Assembly: GCA_947306285.1 (NCBI GenBank)
Contig: CAMZGB010000007.1
Coordinates: forward strand, 1-22,996
Length of the DNA: 22,996 bases
Direction of reading: 5' to 3'
Source of the DNA: an uncultured Lachnospira sp.
Lineage (GTDB): Bacteria; Bacillota; Clostridia; Lachnospirales; Lachnospiraceae
Under the pieces are notes generated by a model. That model did not search any database, was not told where the DNA came from, and saw only the letters and a list, made by a program, of their open reading frames with translations. Of this stretch, positions 14,380 to 22,299 are shown one piece after another. Position numbers and translations under genes: made by a program. How positions within the stretch are numbered: position 1 is the first letter of the stretch; every line of letters starts with the position of its first letter.

Positions 14380-15456
14380 TTATTTAATTTTTGGAACTTT
14401 GTATGTCTTCTTTACATTAGAATTATCATATACAAATTGCTGTGCTTTATCTAAATAAACAGCTTCTCTAATTTCTGACTTTGAGTAATCTTTCTTAACA
14501 TCGTCAAGAGTTTTGTATTCGCCGTCCTCTTTTAATTCTTCAAACAATTCTTGATAACGTTCTTCAATATCTGAATCACTACAAGTGATATGCTCTTCCT
14601 TAACGATTGCCCACATAACTAGTGTAGACTTAACTTGATTCAAATACTCTTTTTTGAGAGAATCTTCAGTCTCGTTATTCATTGCATACCATTCTTTTAG
14701 ATTCATATCCCACTGGTCAGCATTGTATCTTGCATCAGCCTCTTCTTCTTCCTTAACTTTATTATACAACTCTGGAGGCCAGTTTGTCATCGTTGCATTA
14801 TCAATTGCTTTCTGCCAAAGGTCTGCTGTTGCTGTTTCGTCCAATTCAGCCTCGACTACATCGTAGAAATCTTTTACAGTATCAACCTCTTCATTACTCT
14901 CATTTTTAACCCAATCATCTGTAACTTTAGCATAATCAACTTTGTTAACATCTTCAACTTTTAATTTGAAAGTAACTGTGCCATCATACTTCTTTTTATC
15001 CTTTGAAATAATACTAGCATCTTTTCCCGGAATACTAACTGTAACAGTATCGCCTTTTTTCTTGCCAATCAAAGCATCAGTAAATTTGCTATAAACTGCA
15101 TTCTCTTTTTGATTAGTTTCTACTGCCACATTCTCTTGTGAAAGATCTTTAACTTTCTTTCCATCAACATAACCAGTGTATGAGAATTCTATTTCGTCAC
15201 CTTCTTTTGCAGCTCTACTTACACTCTCTGATGAGAAAGTCTTTTCTTTTACCAAGTCATCAAACTTTTTCTGATTAATTAAATAATTGAATCCTGTATA
15301 CTTACCAAGTTCAATATACTCATTCGCATTATATCCAGCTTCTTCATCAATTTCCTTCGCTGGTTTAACCACTTTTACATAGTAAATAATTCCTGCGAAT
15401 GCAGCCAAAATTATTACTATCGCAATTGGAACAATAATCTTACCAAATTTCTTCAT
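14380..15456 (-). CDS. membrane-anchored trigger-factor-like FKBP peptidyl-prolyl isomerase
   Basis: A 358-residue protein. An N-terminal hydrophobic helix (about residues 7-28) without a clear cleavage site anchors an extracytoplasmic body. Residues about 83-173 form an FKBP-type domain (EGDEIEFSYTGYVDGK, FTDALIGKKKGDTVTVSIP, VTFKLKVEDV). Residues about 178-345 resemble the helical C-terminal chaperone domain of trigger factor (VTDDWVKN, DFYDVVEAEL, ELYNKVKEEEEADARYNA). The trigger factor ribosome-binding domain is missing and replaced by the membrane anchor, which points to folding of exported proteins rather than nascent chains. GGGAG lies 9 nt before the ATG, and the gene follows guaB by 16 nt. 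Its neighbour, a secreted CAP protein, could be a client (inference). Isomerase activity is not certain. Confidence 0.82.
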   Translation of the reverse strand: MKKFGKIIVPIAIVIILAAFAGIIYYVKVVKPAKEIDEEAGYNANEYIELGKYTGFNYLINQKKFDDLVKEKTFSSESVSRAAKEGDEIEFSYTGYVDGKKVKDLSQENVAVETNQKENAVYSKFTDALIGKKKGDTVTVSIPGKDASIISKDKKKYDGTVTFKLKVEDVNKVDYAKVTDDWVKNESNEEVDTVKDFYDVVEAELDETATADLWQKAIDNATMTNWPPELYNKVKEEEEADARYNADQWDMNLKEWYAMNNETEDSLKKEYLNQVKSTLVMWAIVKEEHITCSDSDIEERYQELFEELKEDGEYKTLDDVKKDYSKSEIREAVYLDKAQQFVYDNSNVKKTYKVPKIK

Positions 15457-15472
15457 TTCCTAATCTCCCTCT

Positions 15473-16927
15473 TTAACTTTCTGTAGTATAGTTTGGAGCC
15501 TCTTTAGTGATATGGATATCATGAGGATGGCTCTCTTTAAGTGAAGCTGCTGAAATCTTCACAAACTTGCCTGTCTCTTTCAATGTCTCAATATCTTTTG
15601 CTCCACAGTAACCCATTCCTGAACGAAGACCGCCCATCAACTGGAATACTGTATCTTCAACGGTTCCTTTATATGCAACACGTCCTTCAACGCCTTCAGG
15701 TACAAGTTTCTTTGCATCATTTTGGAAGTATCTATCTTTACTTCCGTTTTCCATAGCTGCGATTGAACCCATTCCGCGGTAAACTTTGTATTTACGTCCT
15801 TGGTAAATTTCAAAAGCACCTGGAGCCTCATCACAACCTGCCAACATTGAACCCATCATACAAACGCTACCACCTGCAGCAATTGCTTTGACGATGTCTC
15901 CTGAAAACTTAATTCCACCATCGGCAATAATTGGTACTCCATATTCCTTAGCTGCATTATAACAATCAATAATGGCGCTAACTTGAGGAACACCTATACC
16001 TGCTACCACACGTGTAGTACATATAGAACCAGGTCCAATACCTACTTTTACAGCATCTGCACCAGCCTCAATCAAGTCTTTTGTAGCTTCACCTGTCGCA
16101 ACATTACCAGCAATAACTTGAAGGTCTGGAAACTCTGCCTTTACTTCTTTAAGAGTTTTAACAATGTTTGCTGAATGACCATGAGCTGAATCGATTACGA
16201 TTACATCCACAGCTGCATCCACCAATGCCTTAACTCTCTCTAATACATTATTTGTAATACCAACTGCAGCACCACAGAGAAGTCTTCCCTGCTCATCCTT
16301 CGCACTCAAAGGATACTTAATCTGCTTTTCAATATCTTTTATAGTAATCAAACCTTTAAGGTTGTAATCATCGTCTACTATAGGAAGTTTTTCTTTCTTT
16401 GATTTTGCAAGGATGGCTTTCGCCTCATCTAAAGTTACGCCTTCCTTTGCAGTAACAAGATCCTCTGATGTCATAGAATCTTTGATTAGTTTTGAAAAAT
16501 CAGTTTCGAATTTAAGATCACGATTTGTGATGATACCAACCAACTTTTTACCAACAACAATAGGTACACCAGAGATTTTGTATTTACCCATCAACTCATC
16601 AGCATCCGCCAAAGTATGATCTGGACTTAATGAAAATGGATCTGTAATAACACCATTCTCTGAACGCTTAACAATGTCCACTTCGTTAGCCTGTTGCTCT
16701 ATTGTCATGTTTTTATGGATAATACCAATACCACCCTGTCTAGCCATAGCTATTGCCATTCCACTCTCAGTAACAGTATCCATACCTGCACTCATCATTG
16801 GAACGTTAAGCCTAATCTTCTTTGTAAGATTAGTGGTTAGGTCTACCATATTTGGGGTAACCTCTGAATACTGAGGTACTAATAGCACATCATCAAATGT
16901 AATTCCATCACCAATTATTTTGCTCAT
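15473..16927 (-). CDS. guaB: inosine-5'-monophosphate dehydrogenase
   Basis: A 484-residue enzyme that oxidises IMP to XMP with NAD+, the committed step of GMP synthesis. The N-terminal part of the TIM barrel shows DGITFDDVLLVPQYSEV and MMSAGMDTVTE. Two CBS domains are inserted at about residues 92-205 (VITDPFSLSPDHTLADA, ISGVPIVV, EKLPIVDDDYNLKGLIT). The catalytic loop GIGPGSICTTR carries C303; ADGGIKFSGD, RGMGS and GLRSGMGYCGA follow. Length is normal. GGGAG precedes the ATG by 4-5 nt. It lies 16 nt after the DUF6106 gene and 16 nt before the trigger-factor-like gene, so it is probably transcribed with the fakA cluster. No purine riboswitch is possible in the gap. Confidence 0.98.
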   Translation of the reverse strand: MSKIIGDGITFDDVLLVPQYSEVTPNMVDLTTNLTKKIRLNVPMMSAGMDTVTESGMAIAMARQGGIGIIHKNMTIEQQANEVDIVKRSENGVITDPFSLSPDHTLADADELMGKYKISGVPIVVGKKLVGIITNRDLKFETDFSKLIKDSMTSEDLVTAKEGVTLDEAKAILAKSKKEKLPIVDDDYNLKGLITIKDIEKQIKYPLSAKDEQGRLLCGAAVGITNNVLERVKALVDAAVDVIVIDSAHGHSANIVKTLKEVKAEFPDLQVIAGNVATGEATKDLIEAGADAVKVGIGPGSICTTRVVAGIGVPQVSAIIDCYNAAKEYGVPIIADGGIKFSGDIVKAIAAGGSVCMMGSMLAGCDEAPGAFEIYQGRKYKVYRGMGSIAAMENGSKDRYFQNDAKKLVPEGVEGRVAYKGTVEDTVFQLMGGLRSGMGYCGAKDIETLKETGKFVKISAASLKESHPHDIHITKEAPNYTTES

Positions 16928-16943
16928 AATACTCCCTCTCTTA

Positions 16944-17447
16944 CTATTTTATAATATTAGGGCGCACATTGTACATTGCTTCCAGCATTTTTTCATCTGG
17001 CTCAAATGTAATCATGAGCGCTCCCTTAACACCATCTACATCATCAATAATAATCACGTAGTGGTTATCTGTATTTGTTGTTCCTGTGTAATCTATTTTT
17101 GTAAGGAATTTAGATTTCTCTGCCACTTCCTCACTATTTGCAGGCGCAATCAAAGATGCTTTTCTAATATCATAAGTCTCGCCTGGTTTTCTCTTTCTCT
17201 TTCCAAGAATCTTATCAATTGTAAGCTCTCCGTTGACGAATGAGTATTCCCATTCAGCACTTGTATAAACAAAAGCTAGATATGCCAAATAAATTAGCAA
17301 AACTGTGATAGTAATTCCAAGCATTAAAAGAAGCGGAATCAAAATCACCCCAGAAGCAAGCACAATGAAAATGGCACCAATTCTGATAGCCAATCCTCCT
17401 AGTGATAATCTCTTCTTTATAATTTGCTCTACAAATACGTCGCCCAT
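16944..17447 (-). CDS. DUF6106-like membrane protein
   Basis: A 167-residue protein. It begins MGDVFVEQIIKKR, followed by two adjacent hydrophobic helices (about 17-40 and 42-61) and a C-terminal soluble domain (YSFVNGELTIDKILGKRKRK, ETYDIRKASLIAP, LMITFEPDEKMLEAMYNVRP). The soluble part has a pattern of short beta strands that could be PH-like, but this is a guess. The family appears to be the DUF6106 group of Lachnospiraceae, of unknown function. AGGAG, which overlaps the fakA stop codon, lies 6 nt before the ATG, so translation is likely coupled to fakA. Its position between fakA and guaB gives no clear functional clue. Confidence 0.75.
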   Translation of the reverse strand: MGDVFVEQIIKKRLSLGGLAIRIGAIFIVLASGVILIPLLLMLGITITVLLIYLAYLAFVYTSAEWEYSFVNGELTIDKILGKRKRKPGETYDIRKASLIAPANSEEVAEKSKFLTKIDYTGTTNTDNHYVIIIDDVDGVKGALMITFEPDEKMLEAMYNVRPNIIK

Positions 17448-17456
17448 CTAATGCTC

Positions 17457-19130
17457 CTACTCAACAGATGTGATGTAATAGTATACAGGCTGTCCACCCA
17501 TATAGCATTCTACTTCTACATCTGGGAATTTTTCTTGTAGTTTTTCTGCTAATTTATTTGCGTCTTCTTCGGAAATTTCGTCGCCGTAGTAAACGCTAAT
17601 CATTCCTGAGTCTTCATCCACCATAGCGGCGATTGAATCGATGGTTGTAGCCTCTAGTTCTTCACCTACAGCCAAAATACCATCATCACCAATACCCATG
17701 ATGTTTCCTTCTTTAATCTCATTATCATCTATAACTGTATCTCTAACTGCGTATGTGATTTCACCAGTCTTAACACCTTTCATGGCTTCAGTCATAGATG
17801 CTATATTATCTTCGGCGCTCTGGCCAGGAATAAATCCAAGCATAGCAGCGATTCCCTGAGGAATAGTCTTTGATGGAATAACAATAAGTTGTTTATCTTC
17901 CACTAAAATCTTTGTCTGCTCTGCAGCAAGGATAATATTTGTATTATTTGGAAGGATAAAAATGTTATCCGCATTCACTTCATCTACTGCTCGTAAGATA
18001 TCATCAGTACTTGGATTCATAGTCTGTCCGCCAGAAATGATAGTGTCTATGCCAAGACTCTTGAATACTTCATCAAGACCTTCACCCACAGATACAGCGA
18101 TAAAACCATTCTCTTTTCTAGGCTCTTCTTTCTTTTTAGCAGCTTCAGCCTGCTCTTTAGCTTTCTTCTCCGCATTTTGAATTAGGCGCTCGTGATGTTC
18201 TTCACGCATATTGTCGACTTTCATCCTCGACAAAGAACCAAGAGTTAAAGCCCTAGTAAAAGCTTCACCTGGTTGATTTGTGTGAACGTGAACTTTAACG
18301 AGTTCATCATCAGCCACCATAACAATAGAGTCACCAATTGAATGCAAGAACTCTTTGAAACCATCTTCTTCTGATGCTTTCAATGGCTTTTTAAGATTTA
18401 TTATAAATTCAGTACAATAACCAAACTTAATATCTGCTTCTTCAATTTCAATGTCATCAAGGTTTGCACCAGGACCAGTCTTTGACACGCCTTCAAGAGA
18501 ATAGTCAATCTCTTTACCAAGAAGAGAATCATATCCACCCTTCATGACAGTCATCAGACCTTCTCCACCAGAGTCAACCACCCCTGCTTCTTTTAAAACA
18601 GGAAGCATCTCAGGAGTCTGGCTTAAAACATAGTCGCCATGCTTGATGATTTCATCGATAACATAAACTAAGTCTTCGCTTTCTGCCACCAACTCTTCAG
18701 CTTTCTCAGCCATTCCTTTAGCGACAGTAAGAATTGTTCCCTCTTTAGGTTTCATAACTGCTTTGTAAGCAGTTTCAACAGCCTTATTACAAGCTCTTGA
18801 TAAAATCTCAACATTAATCTCGTCTTCTTTTTTAATCTCTCTAGTAAAACCTCTAAATAGTTGAGACAAGATAACACCAGAGTTACCTCTAGCTCCACGT
18901 AAAGAACCAGAAGAAATAGCCTTAGCAACATTTTCCATATTTGGATCATCAATTGCTCCGACTTCCTTGGCTGCTGACATAATAGTTAATGTCATGTTTG
19001 TACCTGTATCACCATCTGGTACAGGGAAAACATTCAACTCGTTTATGTATTCTTTATTTGCTTCAAGATTTTTTGCGCCAGCAATAAATGCTTTCTGTAA
19101 CATCTCGGCGCTAACACTCAATATTTCCAC
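17457..19130 (-). CDS. fakA: DAK2-domain fatty acid kinase subunit A (YloV/FakA-like)
   Basis: A 557-residue protein. The N-terminal DhaL/DAK2-like kinase domain (1-~205) carries the Mg-ATP motif PDGDTGTNM (38-46) and GSLRGARGNSGVILSQL. The middle domain holds VKVHVHTNQPGEA, whose two histidines correspond to those important in Staphylococcus aureus FakA. The C-terminal domain (about 345-557) is related to the fold that binds its partner. FakA phosphorylates fatty acids bound to a FakB (DegV-family) protein, feeding exogenous fatty acids into phospholipid synthesis. No fakB is in this window. The start is GTG at 19130 with AGGAGG 7 nt upstream. A 22-bp perfect palindrome lies directly before that ribosome binding site. 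It follows an asp23-like gene, the usual pairing in Firmicutes. Confidence 0.92.
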   Translation of the reverse strand: MEILSVSAEMLQKAFIAGAKNLEANKEYINELNVFPVPDGDTGTNMTLTIMSAAKEVGAIDDPNMENVAKAISSGSLRGARGNSGVILSQLFRGFTREIKKEDEINVEILSRACNKAVETAYKAVMKPKEGTILTVAKGMAEKAEELVAESEDLVYVIDEIIKHGDYVLSQTPEMLPVLKEAGVVDSGGEGLMTVMKGGYDSLLGKEIDYSLEGVSKTGPGANLDDIEIEEADIKFGYCTEFIINLKKPLKASEEDGFKEFLHSIGDSIVMVADDELVKVHVHTNQPGEAFTRALTLGSLSRMKVDNMREEHHERLIQNAEKKAKEQAEAAKKKEEPRKENGFIAVSVGEGLDEVFKSLGIDTIISGGQTMNPSTDDILRAVDEVNADNIFILPNNTNIILAAEQTKILVEDKQLIVIPSKTIPQGIAAMLGFIPGQSAEDNIASMTEAMKGVKTGEITYAVRDTVIDDNEIKEGNIMGIGDDGILAVGEELEATTIDSIAAMVDEDSGMISVYYGDEISEEDANKLAEKLQEKFPDVEVECYMGGQPVYYYITSVE

Positions 19131-19142
19131 GATAATTCCTCC

Positions 19143-19164
19143 TAAAGTAATAATTATTACTTTA
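19143..19164. repeat. 22-bp perfect palindrome abutting the fakA ribosome binding site
   Basis: The sequence from 19143 to 19164 equals its own reverse complement (half-site TAAAGTAATAA). On the transcript its last base is the A of the AGGAGG Shine-Dalgarno. As RNA it could fold into a 9-bp stem with an AATT loop; as DNA it could be an operator for a dimeric regulator. The symmetry is certain; the function is not known. Confidence 0.75.
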
Positions 19165-19181
19165 TTCTATAATTAACCACG

Positions 19182-19541
19182 TTAGTCTATTACTCTAACG
19201 CCTTCTACTATCACATTTACTCTCTTTACTGACATTCCAGTAAACTCTTCTACTTTATATTTAACGCTTGAAATGATATTGTCAGCGATTGTGACAATAT
19301 TAACGCCAAATGAAACAATAATATGAAAATCAATGCTGATTTCATTGTTTTCGTCTATTTCAACGTTGATACCCTTTGTAGAACTTGTTCTCTTAAGAAG
19401 TTTTACAAGGCCATCTTTCATACTTACCATAGCCATTCCTACGATTCCAAAGCACTCATACGCAGTTTCACTTGCATACTGTGCAATAACGTCAGGACTA
19501 ATTAATACCTGGCCTAAGTCTGTATCCATTTTACCTTTCAT
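19182..19541 (-). CDS. Asp23/Gls24 family protein (YloU-like)
   Basis: A 119-residue protein of the Asp23/DUF322 family: GQVLISPDVIAQYASETAYECFGIVGM at the start, then an alternating beta pattern (INVEIDENNEISIDFHIIVSFG) and the ending MSVKRVNVIVEGVRV. No membrane helix or signal peptide. The family includes the S. aureus alkaline shock protein 23 and Bacillus YloU; its molecular role is poorly defined, with links to the cell envelope. In Firmicutes yloU typically precedes yloV (fakA), as here, with a 51-nt gap. AGGAGG precedes the ATG by 7 nt. It is probably the first gene of the long fakA-guaB-thrS unit. Confidence 0.92.
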   Translation of the reverse strand: MKGKMDTDLGQVLISPDVIAQYASETAYECFGIVGMAMVSMKDGLVKLLKRTSSTKGINVEIDENNEISIDFHIIVSFGVNIVTIADNIISSVKYKVEEFTGMSVKRVNVIVEGVRVID

Positions 19542-19572
19542 GACTTATCCTCCTATAAACCATAGTCTATAT

Positions 19573-19578
19573 ATTATA
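19573..19578 (-). promoter_or_regulatory. putative -10 element of the asp23-fakA operon
   Basis: A perfect TATAAT lies between the rpmB terminator and the asp23-like gene, giving a predicted start near 19566 and a leader of about 25 nt. No convincing -35 hexamer is found at 16-18 nt spacing, so the promoter call is partial. Confidence 0.55.
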
Positions 19579-19615
19579 CTATTTTTTGACCTAAAAATAT
19601 AGTGTTTGCCTATAT

Positions 19616-19647
19616 AAAAAAACGACTGTTCATCAATTTGAACAGTC
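19616..19647 (-). terminator. intrinsic terminator of rpmB
   Basis: The 9-bp arms GACTGTTCA and TGAACAGTC (19647-19639 and 19632-19624) with a 6-nt loop are followed on the minus strand by a G and seven T residues. It begins about 22 nt after the rpmB stop codon. Confidence 0.9.
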
Positions 19648-19669
19648 ATTTATTAGTGACAGAGCAAAA

Positions 19670-19855
19670 TTATGCTCTCTCAACCTTACCAGATTTCAAA
19701 CACTGTGTACATACGTACATTCTCTTTGCGTTTCCATCTGTTTTAACTCTAACTTTTTTGATATTTGATTTCCACATTCTGCTTGATCTTCTGTGTGAAT
19801 GAGACACAGCTTTTCCAAAATGAGCACCCTTACCGCAAATTTCACATTTAGCCAT
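19670..19855 (-). CDS. rpmB: 50S ribosomal protein L28 (four-cysteine form)
   Basis: A 61-residue ribosomal protein. MAKCEICGKGAHFG at the start and MYVCTQCLKSGKVER at the end provide two CxxC pairs, so this is the zinc-ribbon (C+) form rather than the cysteine-free form used when zinc is scarce. SHSHRRSSRMWKSNIKKVRV is diagnostic for L28. The reading frame is open to 19924, but the ATG at 19855 is the true start: the L28 N-terminus begins there and GGAGG lies 7 nt upstream. It has its own promoter and terminator and sits between metH and the asp23-fakA operon. Confidence 0.97.
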   Translation of the reverse strand: MAKCEICGKGAHFGKAVSHSHRRSSRMWKSNIKKVRVKTDGNAKRMYVCTQCLKSGKVERA

Positions 19856-19879
19856 AATAGCACCTCCTTTTAATGAATT

Positions 19880-19902
19880 AAATCGAACTTTCCCATCGAT
19901 TT
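19880..19902 (-). promoter_or_regulatory. hairpin in the rpmB 5' leader
   Basis: The 7-bp arms AAATCGA and TCGATTT (19902-19896 and 19886-19880) enclose a 9-nt purine-rich loop. The hairpin fills most of the predicted ~53-nt leader just upstream of the ribosome binding site. It might be an autoregulatory site for L28, but nothing beyond the fold supports this. Confidence 0.4.
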
Positions 19903-19914
19903 GACACGAAGTGT

Positions 19915-19943
19915 ATTTTATCAAAAGCCCTTATAAAATGCAA
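19915..19943 (-). promoter_or_regulatory. rpmB promoter
   Basis: The -35 TTGCAT (19943-19938), 17-nt spacer and -10 TAAAAT (19920-19915) are preceded by the TGA of an extended -10 (TGATAAAAT). The predicted start is near 19908. It lies right after the metH stop codon. Confidence 0.8.
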
Positions 19944-19950
19944 GTACTTT

Positions 19951-22299
19951 TTAATCTAATACTTCTTTAGCTATATCGACTGCCATTTTCGCATCTTTCG
20001 AGTAATAATCGGCACCGATTTGCTTAGAATAATCTTCAGTTAACACCGCTCCTCCAACCATTACTTTGACACCATCTAAGCCTTTTAGTTGGTCTATTGT
20101 CTCTTGCATAGCAGGAAGTGTGGTTGTCATAAGCGCTGACAATCCAACTAGTTTTACATTTTCTGCTTTTGCTACCTCTAAAATCTTTTCTGGAGCCACA
20201 TCGCGCCCTAAATCTATAATTTCGTATCCATAGTTTTCAAGGATAACTTTTACTATATTTTTACCTATATCATGGATGTCGCCCTTAACTGTGGCAACTA
20301 TAACTTTGCCCTTACTCTCAGTCTGTTCACCAGTGTTTGCAAGATGCGTCTTTATAACATCAAAACTGTCTTTTGCAGTGTCTGCAGCCATAATAAGCTG
20401 TGGCAAGAACAGTGTTCCTTTTTCGAATTCTTCTCCTATCTTATCTAGTGATGGAATCAAGTATTCGTTGATGATTTCCATTGGAGTCTTCGTTTCCAAA
20501 AGCTGCTTTGTAATATCTTTTGCCTTCTCGGATAGACCCTTTTGCATAGCATAAAGGATCGCTTCCTTTGGGTCATCTATCTTCTCTGCTTTTTCATCAT
20601 CCTCTTCCTCTGTTTGAATGTTTGCATATTCGAAGAAGTCAAAGTTGTCGACATCTATATCTTCTAGCGATCCATAGTTTTTAACTGTATCTGTCATCGC
20701 TGGAATATTTGGATTAATAATAGGTAAATCTAGTCCATAGTTTAGAGCCATATGTAGGAATATCTGATTAACCCTTGGTCTGTTTGGCATACCAAACGAG
20801 ACATTGGAAACACCTAGTACTGTTCTAAGCCCAAGTTCTTCTTTTACATATTTTAACGCTCTTAATGTATCCTTTGCTGCATTCTGATCAGTGGCAACAG
20901 TCATAGTTAGACAGTCTATAATAATATCTTCCTTTGGAATACTGTAACTTAGGGCTTTGTCCATTATTTTCTTGGCAATGTTTATTCTATCTTCAACAGT
21001 TTTTGGAATGCCATTTGAATCAAGTGTGAGTCCAATGACCGATGCTCCATACTTCTTCACAATAGGAAGAATTGAATCTAGCACTTCATCATCACCATTA
21101 ACCGAGTTCACAATCGGTTTTCCACAATAAACTCTGAGTCCTTGTTCAATTGCTTCAGGATCCGATGAGTCAATCTGTAATGGCACATCAACAACTGACT
21201 GAAGAGCCTTAATGGTTTTAACCATCATCTCAGGTTCATCAATCTCTGGAAGTCCAACATTAACATCTAAAATGTCTGCGCCTGCATCCACCTGCTCAAT
21301 TGCCTGCGACAAAATATAATTCATATCTTGCTCTATAAGAGCCTGTTTGAATCTCTTTTTGCCAGTAGGATTAATTCTCTCACCAATAATCTTTGGCGTA
21401 TCAACCTTAACTGTCTTCGTAGGCGAGCAAACGCATAATGATTTCTCGCTCTCTATCTTTTCAGGCTTTACGTCTTTTAATGCCTTTGCAATTTCTTCTA
21501 TATATTCTGGTGTAGTACCACAGCATCCGCCGAATACCTTAACACCCATCTTTCTCATCTCTTTATAGTGTGTAGCGAAGTCCTCAGGTTTTAAACTATA
21601 TTCATTTGTAACTGGGTCAGGTAGCCCAGCATTGGCCTTAACAATAACAGGAACACTAACCTCATCTACTATTTCCTTCACTATAGGAAGTAACTCTTTT
21701 GGTCCAAGCGAACAGTTGACACCTAGCGCATCTACACCCAATCCCTCAAGCGTGTGACACATTGAAGCTATTGAAACACCAGTAAATGTCCTTCTATTTT
21801 CCTCAAAAGTCATTGTGACAAATACAGGTTTATCACTGTTTTCTTTTGCAGCCAAAACTGCAGCCTTAGTCTCCAAAAGGTCTGTCATTGTCTCGATAAC
21901 AATTAGATCTGAATCCTTTCCAGCAATCACTTCTTCTTTGAAGATCTCATACGCCTCCTCAAAGCTTAAGTCACCAAGTGGTTCTAATAGTTTTCCAATA
22001 GGACCTATATCAAGCGCAACCTTAGCACCGGAATTCTTTGCATTATTAATAGCGGCGCCAATCAACTCTTCAATGCTATATCCAGCATCTTTCATTTTGT
22101 ATTTGTTAGCACCAAAAGTATTCGCATACACAACCTGTGCTCCAGCGTCAACATATGCTTTGTGAATACTAGAAATAAGCTCTGGCTTTTCAATGTTTAA
22201 CACTTCTGGCAAAACGTCACCCATCTCGCCACTCTTTTGAAGCATTGTTCCCATAGCTCCGTCTAACAATATGTAATTTTGATTTAGTAAATCAATCAT
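19951..22299 (-). CDS. metH: cobalamin-dependent methionine synthase, short form without reactivation domain
   Basis: A 782-residue enzyme that transfers a methyl group from 5-methyltetrahydrofolate to homocysteine through cobalamin. The homocysteine domain (1-~290) has LLDGAMGTMLQ and the zinc ligands C196 (GVNCS), C259 and C260 (GGCCG). The pterin-binding domain (about 300-560) has IIGERINPTGKK and DILDVNVGLP. The B12 cap and Rossmann domains end the protein, with GDIHDIGKN placing the cobalt-ligand H676. About 1200 residues is usual for E. coli-type MetH; the AdoMet-binding reactivation domain is absent here and is supplied by the separate upstream gene. I chose the ATG at 22299, which forms a 4-nt ATGA overlap with that gene's stop, over the ATG at 22320, which lacks a ribosome binding site. 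No terminator separates it from rpmB. Confidence 0.95.
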   Translation of the reverse strand: MIDLLNQNYILLDGAMGTMLQKSGEMGDVLPEVLNIEKPELISSIHKAYVDAGAQVVYANTFGANKYKMKDAGYSIEELIGAAINNAKNSGAKVALDIGPIGKLLEPLGDLSFEEAYEIFKEEVIAGKDSDLIVIETMTDLLETKAAVLAAKENSDKPVFVTMTFEENRRTFTGVSIASMCHTLEGLGVDALGVNCSLGPKELLPIVKEIVDEVSVPVIVKANAGLPDPVTNEYSLKPEDFATHYKEMRKMGVKVFGGCCGTTPEYIEEIAKALKDVKPEKIESEKSLCVCSPTKTVKVDTPKIIGERINPTGKKRFKQALIEQDMNYILSQAIEQVDAGADILDVNVGLPEIDEPEMMVKTIKALQSVVDVPLQIDSSDPEAIEQGLRVYCGKPIVNSVNGDDEVLDSILPIVKKYGASVIGLTLDSNGIPKTVEDRINIAKKIMDKALSYSIPKEDIIIDCLTMTVATDQNAAKDTLRALKYVKEELGLRTVLGVSNVSFGMPNRPRVNQIFLHMALNYGLDLPIINPNIPAMTDTVKNYGSLEDIDVDNFDFFEYANIQTEEEDDEKAEKIDDPKEAILYAMQKGLSEKAKDITKQLLETKTPMEIINEYLIPSLDKIGEEFEKGTLFLPQLIMAADTAKDSFDVIKTHLANTGEQTESKGKVIVATVKGDIHDIGKNIVKVILENYGYEIIDLGRDVAPEKILEVAKAENVKLVGLSALMTTTLPAMQETIDQLKGLDGVKVMVGGAVLTEDYSKQIGADYYSKDAKMAVDIAKEVLD

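Noticed and set aside
19661..19678. 6-bp hairpin AGAGCA/TGCTCT at the rpmB stop codon
   Set aside because: No T run follows it; the real terminator is the 9-bp hairpin at 19624-19647.
19904..19914. Small hairpin ACAC/GTGT just after the rpmB -10 box
   Set aside because: The predicted transcription start falls inside it, so it would not be complete in the RNA.
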